Source: Charina bottae
Lineage: Eukaryota > Chordata > Lepidosauria > Squamata > Charinaidae
Direction of reading: 5' to 3'
Length of the DNA: 64,000 bases
Assembly: GCA_023362775.1 (NCBI GenBank)
Contig: JALMGJ010000003.1
Location: forward strand, 177,288,274-177,352,273
Both the position numbers and the translations under genes were made by a program. Shown here piece by piece: positions 34,001-44,000 of the stretch; the first letter of the stretch is position 1, and every line of letters starts with the position of its first letter. The notes under the pieces were generated by a model. That model was not told where the DNA came from. It made no database searches and saw nothing but the letters and a program-made list of their open reading frames with translations.

Positions 34001-34250
34001 TCTCTGTGTAATGGGGACACTTAAAATCAAAACTGAAAATGCATGGAAGAAATGGAATATCTTAGTCTGGTGTCTAACAACATTAAACCCTCTCCTCTTC
34101 CTCCTCCTCCTCTTCTTTTGCAAGATGATACTGTAGTAACAGCACCTTCTGTTTCTTCCTATATTCACCTTATATCTTTAAACTATTCATCTCTTCAACC
34201 CTAGTGGAAACGAGTTATCATCTCTTCTTAGTGCCTTTCCTAATTGATGG
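31025..34250. other. AT-rich segment, no gene recognised
   Basis: Adjacent to the MITE, 31070-31170 is rich in CATCATGC/ATGATGTGA/ATTTGCAT motifs, similar to 27790-27905. Around 32310-32465 there is a diverged palindromic repeat phrase (GGCAATGCTGGAAGTCACAG). A pyrimidine run occurs at 34085-34120. Frames at 31983-32204, 32310-32540 and 33225-33416 are featureless. Confidence 0.5.
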
Positions 34251-34258
34251 GGATGGGG

Positions 34259-34580
34259 TAGGCTGACCATATTTCAGGATGGCAAAACGGGACGGGGTCT
34301 TATGTAATATTCCGTATTCATGAAAAAGACAGGGGTCCCCACCCCCCGGTCCGCGCGATCGGCTCCCACCTGCAAACCCTGCCCCCGGTCCGCACGATTG
34401 GCTCCTGCCTGCAAACCCCGCACCCTGGTCCGTGCTCCAGCTCGGATCCTCCTTCCGCGCCATTCCCGCCAGGTTTGAAAAACGGGACAAAATTGAGATT
34501 TTTATGAAAACGACGAGACGGTTGAAAAATGCTTAAAAAACGGGACTTTCCTGTTCAAAACAGGACGTATGGTCAGCCTA
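34259..34580. mobile_element. hAT-like non-autonomous element, 322 bp, 8-bp TSD
   Basis: Ends TAGGCTGACCATATTTCAGG and (reversed) TAGGCTGACCATACGTCC, bracketed by GGATGGGG at 34251-34258 and 34581-34588. The interior carries, in inverse orientation, two units of the GCGGACCGGGGG/GGGTTTGCAGG/GAGCCAATC module. It belongs to the same family by its ends as the 1577-bp element at 53281-54857. Confidence 0.93.
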
Positions 34581-34588
34581 GGATGGGG

Positions 34589-35425
34589 GAAAAGAAGAAG
34601 TGTGCTTGGTTGAATGCAGAGCAGCCAATTTCCAGCAAGTCTCAAAACACCCTAATGAGATCTTCACTCAATGGGAAGCTCACCCTACAATTTCTAATCG
34701 AACCAAGGGAACTTTTGATAACAAACCTGCCCTGCATTCTGGCCCCTTCTTTGATGATTCACAGACTCCATTAGACCAGCTCCACTACTTATCACCACAA
34801 AGTAGAATTTCCCTTCACAGCACGCCTTATGGCTGCTTTTGTGAAATACTGATGGATGCTGTGTTCATTCTGAGGACCCTGCTTCATTTAATCTCTGGAG
34901 CAGTTTGAAATTCTTTTTATTCAGAAAACATGAAGGGCATTCATGTTTAATCCATAGGATTAAAAAATTACTTAGCCACTTCCCTGGCAGCGACACCTAG
35001 CATGAAGGGCAGTCATGCTTATGGGCATATTAGCATATCTATTTCCTCCGATTTTTGTGTAACTGTTTTTCCCCCCATTTCCCTCAATTCATTAGCCCTG
35101 GCTATTGAGCTGAACATCTTATCATTAAATCTTCCCCCCTGAAGGCTTGTCTCACAGACTAGTAGTCTCTGGGACAGTCCTGAAGACTGGTTGTTTGAGT
35201 TGAGAGTCCAGTTCCCAAATTCAGAGATTATTTTAGCAGGGCATTTCAGGGTTGGGTTCAGAGAATAAATCTCTCCAACATTTTAATACCCCCTACCCCC
35301 ATTTATTTGGTTCTCAAAGTTCTAAAGATAAATGTATTAATATAGCAGGATGGAGACTGGCACAAGTAGACATTGTATTTGGTTTTTAAACAGGTCAGCC
35401 CCTGTGACTTGAGGGGAGAGCTCAC
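34589..35425. other. No recognised feature
   Basis: No gene recognised. A short duplicated phrase, CATGAAGGGCATTCATG (34930) and CATGAAGGGCAGTCATG (35001), is present about 71 bp apart. Overlapping frames at 34529-34908 have no domain. Confidence 0.45.
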
Positions 35426-35429
35426 ACTC

Positions 35430-35695
35430 TGTGATGGAATGTAAGGGTGGCCTTGGAAGATGGGGGGGAAGAGATGCCGCCTAGGGAATGATCAGATAAA
35501 AGAGAAAGGAGCCCGCAACAGAGTAATGGCCACAGAAAGAAACTTAGGAAGGACCCGCCATAACTACTGTTAAATAGGGAGGTTGGGAGGTTTTTACGTT
35601 CAGACTTGCAAGATTCTGTTAATGTAGCCTTATAATAAAGTAGAATAAGCTCATCTAGTCATGCTTCCTGTCTGGTTTACCTGGGAGTGCTGACA
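35430..35695 (+). mobile_element. Solo LTR, 266 bp
   Basis: Starts TGTGATGGAATGTAAGGGTG and ends GGAGTGCTGACA (TG...CA). It has a polyadenylation signal AATAAA at about 35634 and is flanked by CACTC and CATTC, a 5-bp duplication with one transition. No internal retroelement sequence lies beside it. The size and end resemble Gypsy LTRs; the family is not identified. Confidence 0.72.
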
Positions 35696-35940
35696 CATTC
35701 TAGAAAGGCAGAAGAGCTAGTATGCCTGACTACATAGTAATTACTAGCAGTCTGGCTATTTGCTGTATGAACTTTTGCGTCTCCTCCCTCCCAGACAGTG
35801 ATTATCTCCCCTTACTAAATTCCTTTAAAAGTTGATAAAAGCTTATTCAAAATGTTCTGGAAACTAAGTGAACAAGAAATTCTTTCACCCTAAATGGTCA
35901 TATAAGTTAAAATAAATCTTCTAAATTCATCGAGAGCCCA

Positions 35941-37127
35941 ACAGTTGAAACAGGCCATGAAGGAAGCCAGTGCAATATACTCTGTTTCTGACACTTTCCA
36001 AGACATCATTAACTCAATGCAGAAAAGTGTAACGTCCTCCTCTGTGCCAGCACAGAGCACTGATGCTAACTCCTCTAAACCTTGGTTTGATCAAGGGTGT
36101 ATGCATGCCAAAGCCCCAGTGACTGGCACACATAAAGCTGCTAGGGACAGCAATGATCCTCATGCTCAGAAAAACATTTATATTTTTCCTATGACAACAT
36201 CTGAATGAATTAAAGATCAAGATTGTTAGAAGTACAAGGAAGGAATATGAAATTGGTTTGTTTGATCAAGGTTAAAATAAGACATGTTTTTATAAAGCTC
36301 TGGTGACCCTTTAGGACTTTTTGCTGACACCAGGACTGAAAAGTTGATGATTTATGGGTTTGCATATAGATAAGGGACGGGTTATGGGAAGAAAAGATAT
36401 TTGCTTGTAACCTTATAGGGGGTGAAGAGTTATCAATTGTTTATACTTGTGATGAAGATTGGAGGTCAGTTCTTTACATATTTCTTTTCTTTTTCTTTAC
36501 TTTTCCCCTTTTTCTTTCTTTGCACTTTTTATTCTTTCTTTCCTTCTATTTCTTTTTCTTTTTCTGAGTTTAGTTTGTATTCACTTTTACTATTGTAATT
36601 AAAACCTTTAATAAAAATTATGAAAAAAGAAAAACATTTATATTTTGAAATAGAGATGCAAGGTTCTCCTGAGAAGGAAAAATCAGATGAGCCAATTGAC
36701 TGAATGGGACAGACTGATTCAGACAGTTCAATCTAAAAACAATGCTGTGTTCGTACATATGCAGATCCCCCCAAAATAAACCAATTATATTGCAATCTCA
36801 ATATATAAAAAAGGAGATAAGACCAACCTTCAACCCTCGTCCAATCAGTCGATTATGTATAATCAGTAAATTATACATGAAACATCTCTACCAAAAACTA
36901 GATAATCCAAGAACAAATATTGGCCATAGAACAAGTTGGTTTTAGACCAGGTTTTCCTATCATAGGCGATATTTTACCCTGTACCACCTCTCTGCAAAGT
37001 AAACCAGTCCACCAAAAGGTTCCCTTTATGCTGCATTTATGGATTTGAAAGTGGCATTTGACTCAAACTCCCATGAGAGGTTGTGGGAAATCCATTGACC
37101 GGTGGCTTCTTCAATTAATTATGATGT
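35941..37127 (+). pseudogene. R4/Dong-like LINE, decayed, interrupted by two insertions
   Basis: Fragments in order: residues KPWFDQGCMHAKA (36080-36120), the region before the reverse transcriptase in R4 elements; then, after an L1-like insertion, phrases such as ILAIEQVGFRPGF (36917-36953) and the motif AAFMDLKVAFDS (37034-37068) that corresponds to RT motif A (xxFxDLKAAFDS). Frames shift repeatedly. The element is old because two younger elements, each with clean target duplications, sit inside it. A minus-strand relative is at 60640-62760. Confidence 0.72.
36187..36627 (+). mobile_element. L1-like LINE, 5'-truncated insertion with 19-bp TSD
   Basis: The 19-bp sequence AGAAAAACATTTATATTTT occurs at 36168-36186 and again at 36628-36646. 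Between them is the tail of a frame ending GLFDQG, a 3' untranslated region with a long CTTTTC/CTTT pyrimidine tract (36480-36560) and an A-rich end (AATAAAAATTATGAAAAA). A long duplication plus an A-rich tail and 5' truncation are the signature of target-primed reverse transcription. Homologous to 3690-4300 on the minus strand. Confidence 0.85.
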
Positions 37128-38084
37128 GGAGTCCTTGGTGCTCTCTGAGCCTTGTTGTTTTCTTGCAGACATTTCATTGCCAGGCTAGGCAACATCTTCA
37201 GTGTGAAAAGGGAATGGGACTTGCTCTCTGTTTATATACCATGGCTTGTTTTGCTTGTGTTGGTGGAGGTGTTGTTCTCTCCTTAGGAGTTCCTTGATTG
37301 GGCTGTTGTTTGCTACTTGGTTGATTAAGGTATATTGTGCTGTTTGATTGTTCCTCTGGTGTTAATCCTGGTGTTAATCTTTGCATATCTGGGTGTTGAT
37401 TGCTGGCAAGGAGGTGTTCTGGTCTTTTGGCTTTTCTATTGTCTCTTATGAATGGTATGTAAATGTTGTTTACCTCTTTGTGTCTGTTGATGGCTGCTTT
37501 GTCTGAGTGCCAAGCTTCCAGGAATTCTCTAGCATTTTTGGAATTGACTTGGTTTAAGATGCTCACAGTTTCCCAGTTGAAAGTATGGTTGAGTCTGTCT
37601 ATGTGTTGTAAGATTAAGGAGTTTTCATTGTGTCTTCTGACTGCTAGTTGGTGTTTGTGGATGCGCTCTGCTAGTCTTCTGCCCGTCTGTCCTACATAGT
37701 GGCTGCTACAGTCCTTACACTGTATGTTGTAGATAACTCCTGTTTTTTTTTCTTCTTCTTGGGCTACTGGGTCTTTTGGGTTACTTAAGATGTTCTGAAG
37801 GGTTTTGGTTGGTTTATGTGCTATGGTGATGCCATGTGGTTGTAACAGTCTATTGGTAGTTTCTGAGATGTTTCTGATGTATGGCAGTGTTATCCTTTTT
37901 CCTAGCTTCTGTTGGTTGTGTTGTAGTGGGTTGGGTGGTCAGGCACTTTTTGATAAAGTTGAGTTGGTATCCATTTTGCTGGAAGATGCCTGGCAATGAA
38001 ACGTCTGCAAGAAAACAACAAGGCTCAGAGAGCACCAAGGACTCTACAGTTCAACCCTGAGCTACAAATATTCTTGTCGATTGG
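37128..38084 (-). mobile_element. Penelope-like element, copy A, inverted ends, 12-bp TSD
   Basis: The exact 12-bp TAATTATGATGT occurs at 37116-37127 and 38085-38096. The left edge GGAGTCCTTGGTGCTCTCTG recurs inverted at the right edge (CAGAGAGCACCAAGGACTC, 38023-38042), followed there by TACAGTTCAACCCTGAGCTA. Minus-strand coding fragments match copy B (57339-58217). Penelope-like elements often carry such partial inverted or tandem terminal copies. The insertion is inside the R4 LINE. Confidence 0.85.
37198..37860 (-). pseudogene. Penelope-like ORF, C-terminal part with GIY-YIG region (copy A)
   Basis: Frame 37566-37198 encodes a basic tail after the endonuclease (EFLEAWHSDKAAINRHKEVN, then IYIPFIRDNRKAKRPEHLLA). 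Upstream, 37650-37745 encodes the GIY-YIG nuclease in another frame (CNSHYVGQTGRRLAERIH region); here the arginine after RRLAE is retained. Frameshifts and a poly-T run near 37743 break it. The reverse-transcriptase part is absent in both copies except for a few residues before the nuclease. Confidence 0.75.
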
Positions 38085-38096
38085 TAATTATGATGT

Positions 38097-38629
38097 TGCA
38101 CAAAGGCCAACAACAACACTCAAATGACAAGAGAACTGATTGATCTAATCCCAGCATTTTGGAGTGACAATAAGATGCTAGTATTGAAGGCTGTGTTGCA
38201 GGCCCACTTGGGAATGGGAATAGGAATGGATTACTAGCCAGAGAGAGGGTGAAATTCAGCTGTAGTAAGAGTCTGGACAGTATCACTGATATGGGGGGCA
38301 GAATACATCCCTGTTTGACTCCTTTAGAAGCTGAGATTAGATCAACCAATTATCTTGTTTGAGCATTGGAATGGCACTGAGGTGCCTTCCTTTGCTGTTG
38401 TCTAAAGGTGAATTCAATAGTTATGACAACCAACAGCAATAATGGGATGAAGCTGCAAGGAGGAGGTATCTAATTAAAGTTGCAGGCATCTTATTGCCAT
38501 GAGCTGTTACTATTTAAACACTGTAGGAAAGATTTTGGCTCTGGGGTAGGCCTTGGCACATAATACAGTGCTGCATTAAATGTTTTATGAAATCACCATA
38601 ACATTTCTATTTCATGTTCAAATGATTGC
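38097..38629. other. R4-like fragments, both orientations, poorly resolved
   Basis: After the Penelope-like element the interrupted sequence should resume at 38097. At 38350-38268 on the minus strand the phrase ISASKGVKQGCILPPISVIL is a reverse-transcriptase motif (KGVKQGC) of R4-type LINEs, in the opposite orientation to 35941-37127. An inversion or a separate insertion must be present. The rest is featureless. Confidence 0.5.
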
Positions 38630-39010
38630 TAGGGAATTCCTGGAAGCTTGGCATTCTGACAGAGCAGCCATCAACAGAGCATTTAAAACCCATCTACATA
38701 CCATTTAAAATACAACCCAAAGTCAAGGAAGAAAGCGAACAGCCGAAAGCACATCCTCCCTAAGAACCAACCAGATAAGCAGGAAACAGCACCAGATAAA
38801 TCAGGGAAGAAAAAATAGCCTAATCAAGGAACCATCAAGGGAGAAACTATACCCTCAACAAAACTGGCAGGGCAAACTATATATAAACAACCAGCAAACT
38901 CCACTCTCCCATGCATTGATGGTGTTACCAAGCCTGGTCATGAAATATCTGCTGGGAAACAGCCACGTTCCAGAGAACACCAAGAATCCTACAGCCACAC
39001 ACACAAAAAT
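38630..39010 (+). pseudogene. Penelope-like element fragment, copy C (old, + strand)
   Basis: The + strand reads GAATTCCTGGAAGCTTGGCA, encoding REFLEAWHSDRAAIN, the same phrase as copies A and B, then a diverged tail and at 38930-38990 CCAAGCCTGGTCATGAAATA ... GAACACCAAGAATCCTACAG, corresponding to the CTGGCAATGAAACGTCTGCA and GAGCACCAAGGACTC 3' end. Divergence shows it is much older than copies A and B. Confidence 0.7.
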
Positions 39011-39439
39011 CTGGCAGAACTCTGATTGTACCATCGTGGCCACCATCTTGACTTTCTTGACCACACCCTGCAGATTCTCCCGCTGCTATTGGGATTGCAG
39101 AAAAGCAATGCCTTCAGCAGCACTAACAAAACCTATGTGAAAGCGAGTACTTATGGCCCAAAACACTGGTGTGGAGCACCAGTTCTTTCCCATTCTAGAT
39201 AATGCATTTGATGTGTTCTGGTATATCTGGGACATGTATTAATTTTGTGTTATATGTTTTAGTATGTATGGAACTTGTTTCCTGCATGGATTGGTCCTAA
39301 ACTAACAAGGATCTCTAATTTTGCTGCATTTTCTTTTAAATGATGAATATTATTTCCTACTGGGAACAAGTTCTGCAAAACAGTACTAACTGGGAGCTCT
39401 GCTGATTGACTAAGGGTCTGCCTTGAATGCCACCCAACA

Positions 39440-39800
39440 AGGAAACCCAGGTAGAAATAACTAGAGCTACAGCCTTCTTAGATGTGGCACCAACGCTGTG
39501 GAACTCCTTCCCCTTTGAGATACATCTTCATCTCCTTGGGCTGCTTTTAAAAGAAAGTTGAAAACCCACTTTTATAAACTAGCTTTCCCTTCTTACTTGG
39601 AGCTTCATTTTTATTAGTTATGTTTGATGGACATTTAGCAAAAGCACATATTGCTAAAAATGTGATTTTATTGTTAATTATTGTAAGTGGTTTTATGTCA
39701 TTTTATCACCTATTTATTTTTTAAATTTTTGATGTGTTATGAACTATTGCAGCTTGCCAGGAATGTGCATGTAGAGTTATGACCCTCTGTCAATAAAATA
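39440..39800 (+). mobile_element. L2-like LINE 3' end fragment
   Basis: GCTGTGGAACTCCTTCCCCT then TTTTAAAAGAAAGTTGAAAA encode the LWNSLP ... LLKRKLKT end of L2-type ORF2 (compare LWNILPLEVRL ... FRKQLKTWL in the full copy at 41277). It ends about CAATAAAATAAAG near 39800. Confidence 0.7.
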
Positions 39801-41070
39801 AAGAAATACTGTTTTGAGAAAATTGGCTAAAAATGTTAATTTGTAGCTACTAGAGCCATGCATTTCCCTTAGTGTATAAAAATGCATATATAAGAACAAT
39901 AAAGTAAAATTATATGTTTCCTAGATTGGCACTTTAAAAGTATCTGTTACTAATTCCATGGATATATTATTGGCAAGAGGAAGACAATATATTGCCTAAA
40001 AACAAACATTGGACTGAGAGCTCCTTTAATGGACCCTCCGTGACCGGTGCAGGGAAACCTGAGGGCTATATAATGAATTCTGCATCCATTATTTCAACCG
40101 GAAGAGTATCACAACTTTCAATATGTACCTATGACTTCTCAAGGGTTCCATAAAAGGTCTGAATAGCACCAAGAAATGGAAAGTTATACTTTGTTTTTGA
40201 AGACATTATTGAAAATATTAAAGCCAAGAAATCTGGATCACTGGAGTACATCAGTCTTCCTTTGTTTGACCCTCCAGGAGATCAGAAGTAATGCAGAATC
40301 TGCACTACATGCACTTTATTCTCTGTTAGTTACTATGGGGTTTTCTTTGGCCCCATATGAATATGGATACAACCTTCAATAGAATCGATGAATAAAGTAT
40401 GTCACTTACTTGAATAGTCTTATTTGTTCAGCTACTAAATTTTGTAGTGCTAAAAAGTAAATTGATTGATTTTGTGCAGGTGATTCATGAGCTGGTTTCA
40501 GGAGCAAAATTTCAAACTGAAAATTATAGGATTCACTGATGTCACAGGAAACTGGCTGTGCCAAGAACAGATAATAAACTTCTTGGCTCCTGTTCTCACC
40601 AGATAAATGTCTTCTTCCCCCTTGTAAATGTAGTTTGGACTTTACTTGAAGAAAAATCTACAAACAGCATACATTCCTCTGTCGTTAAGGGAGAGCTTTG
40701 TTAGTTGATGTAGGAACTCTTAATTACTTAAATAACTTTGCAGTGTGTGGTAGGGAAGGGTCATTTCATTAACAGCTTTTATTATGTTATTCCAAATTAT
40801 TGAGCACATAAGTCAATATTAAAAAAAACAAATAAGAGTGGGAATCTTTCTCAGTCTGGTGCCCTCCAGGTGTGCTGAAACTGCAGGCTTTGGAATGTTG
40901 GGAATTCCCTGCACAAACTTTCTAAACAAACATCAGAGCCAAATACTGACTAACTTTGCAGGCAGTAAAATGGAGAGGATTTTTGCAATTTGCCCATCAT
41001 TCTTGCTTGAAAAATTGTTCATTTTATTAGAAAGTTGAGGAACATGAGTTTGTTCTAAGTATTCCCCATA
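39801..41070. other. No recognised gene
   Basis: AT-rich unique-looking DNA. A short phrase at 40850-40920 (CAGTCTGGTGCCCTCCAGGT) matches a common squamate palindromic repeat. Frames at 40176-40382 and 40838-41038 are featureless. Confidence 0.5.
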
Positions 41071-41072
41071 TT

Positions 41073-44000
41073 TTTATTTATTTATTTATTTATTTATTTA
41101 TTATTTCTAACTTATATCACCGCCCATCTCCCCCCACAAGGGGACTCTGGGCGGTTTACAATAAAGTCAGCGATTAAAAACATATAAAATACTTTATACA
41201 ATCAATTAAAAATATAAAAATATAAAAATATAAAATCCAAGAGGCTGTATCTGATGTTTACGAACCGAACTGAACTTTATGGTGCGAGCCATCTCCAGGA
41301 AGAGCTATTACTCATCCCGTCCCAGGCGAGGTGGCAGAGCCAGGTTTTCAGTTGTTTCCTGAAGGTCAGGAGTGTGGGGGCTAGCCTCACCTCAAGGGGC
41401 AAGATGTTCCAAAGGGCGGGTGCTACGGCAGAGAAGGCACGCCTCCTGGATCCCACTAGATGAAATTCTTTTACTGATGGGATCCATAGAATGCCCTCTC
41501 TGCATGACCGGGTGGGGCGGGTCGATACTCTGGGGATGAGGCGGTCTCTAAGGTAACCTGGTCCCATGCCATGTAGGGCTTTAAAGGTAACAACCAACAC
41601 CTTGAATTGGACCCGGAAGCAAACTGGTAACCAGTGCAGTTCACGCAGCAGAGGTGTCATGTGTGCCGATCTTGGGGCACACATAACTGCACGCGCAGCC
41701 GCATTCTGGACCAGCTGAAGCTTCCGGATATTCTTCAAGGGTAGCCCCATGTAGAGTGCATTGCAATAGTCTATATGGGAGATGACCAGGGCATGAGTGA
41801 CTGTACGGAGGGCATCTCGGTCCAGGAAAGGGCGAAGCTGGCGTACAACTCGAAGTTGCACAAAAGCCCTTCTGGCCACGACTGCCACCTGCTCTTCAAG
41901 CAGGAGTCGTGAGTCCAGAAGGACCCCCAGATTCCGCACTGAGTCTGAACGGGGTAGTGCCACCCCGTCCAGATCTAAAGATGACAACTCCTTGGATCCC
42001 GAGGCGCCATCAATCCACAGCCACTCCGTCTTGCCAGGGTTCAGCTGAAGCCTGTTGTTCCCCATCCAGACCCCCACAGCCTCCAGGCACTGAGAAAGGG
42101 CAGAAACTGCATCACTTAACTCACGCGGGATGGAGATATATAGTTGAGTATCATCAGCATACTGATGATACCTCATCCCGTGTTGGCGGATGATCTCACC
42201 CAGCGGTTTCATGTAGATATTAAATAGGAGAGGGGAGAGAACCGAGCCCTGCGGCACCCCACAAAGTAGGGGCCGAGGGTCGGACCTCTCATCTCCTATC
42301 ACCACCGATTGGGACCGGTCTCGGAGGAAGGAGGCGAACCAGCGCAAGACTACGCCACCCAACCCCAACTCTCCGAGCCGCCCCAAAAGGATACCATGGT
42401 CGATGGTATCGAAAGCCGCTGAGAGGTCAAGAAGAGCCAGGATGGATGCACTGCCTCCATCCCGCTCTCGCCAGAGATCATCTGTAAGTGCGACCAATGC
42501 AGTCTCTACCCCATATCCCGGCCTGAATCCTGACTGGAAGGGGTCCAGATAATCCGTATCATCCAGAATCCTCTGGAGCTGTAATGCCACGACTTTCTCA
42601 ACCACCTTCCCTAAAAAGGGAAGGTGGGAGACGGGACGAAAATTGTCCAACACTGTAGGGTCCAGTGATGGCTTCTTGAGGAGGGGGTGCACCAGCGCCT
42701 CTTTAAAAGCAGCCGGAAACACTCCCTCTCCCAAGGATGTAGCAACCATCGCATGGACCCAGCCACATGTCACTTCACTGGCTGCTTTCACTAGCCAGGA
42801 AGGGCATGGGTCAAGATGACACGTAGTGGCCCTTACAGTCTGGAGGATCCTGTCCACTTCCTTGGGCTCAACAGGATCAAACCGTTCCCAGATAACCGGG
42901 CATAGACGTTCCCTTGGCATCTCCCCAGACCATGCACCACGCTTGGAGTCCAGCTTAGAACGAATCCGAGCAATTTTATCCGCCAGATGCTCCGAAAATT
43001 CCTCCGCACGGCCCTGAAGGTGGGTCATTGGGCCCACCTTACCCAGGAGAGATCGAGTAATCCTAAACAGGGCCGACGGGCGGCATTCTGCAGATGCAAT
43101 AAGAGTGGAGAAATATTGCCGTTTCGCCACTCTTACCGCCACCAGGTAGGCCTTAACCGCGGCTCTAGCTAGTGTTCGGTCAGATTCGGTCTTTGTCTTC
43201 CTCCAGCGGCGCTCTAGACGTCTCTTAACCCTTTTCAAAACCCTCAATCCCTCCGTGAACCACGGGGAATATCGGGTCGAATGGGGCAAGAGAGGCCACA
43301 CAGGCGCGATCCTGTCCAAAGCCCCGGCCGCTTCCTTATTCCAGGCTGCGGCCAGGACCTCCGCTGGACCGTGCAAAAGATCCTCGGGTATAACCCCCAG
43401 CTCCCTCTGAAACCCTATCGGGTCCATTAGTCGCCGGGGGCGGACCAATCGAATAGGTCCAGCCTCCCTGCGGAGTGGGGCAGAATATGAGAATCTCAGG
43501 GCCACCAGGGCATGATCTGACCATGACAATGGGGAAAGATGTAACTCACCCCCCAGATCACCTTGCCATTGCTCCGACAAGAACACCAAGTCCGGAGTGA
43601 GGCCACTGTCTCGAGTCGGGTCCCGAATAATCTGAGTCAGGCCCATGGCTGCCATGGTGGCCATGAACTCCCGAGCCGCCTCCGAGGCCCGTCCCAGAGA
43701 CGGCAGATTGAAGTCCCCCAGAACCATAAGCCTGGGGAACTCCACCGCCAACCCCGAGACGGCCTCCAGCAGCTCAGGCAGGGAGGTTGCTACGCAGCAG
43801 GGAGGCTGGTACAGCAGCAACACTCCTAACTGCTCTCGGGAACCCAACTTGAAAAACAGGGTCTCACATCCGGTTACTTGTGGAGCAGCGCCCCTGAAGG
43901 CTACCATCGACTCTCTGATAACAACTGCCACCCCTCCTCCCCTACCCCGAAGTCTCGGCTGGTGCCATACTTGAAACCCGGCCGGGCAGATCTCCGAGAG

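Noticed and set aside
36014..36220. Minus-strand frame over R4 and L1-like sequence
   Set aside because: Spans an insertion junction, so it cannot be an ancestral coding frame.
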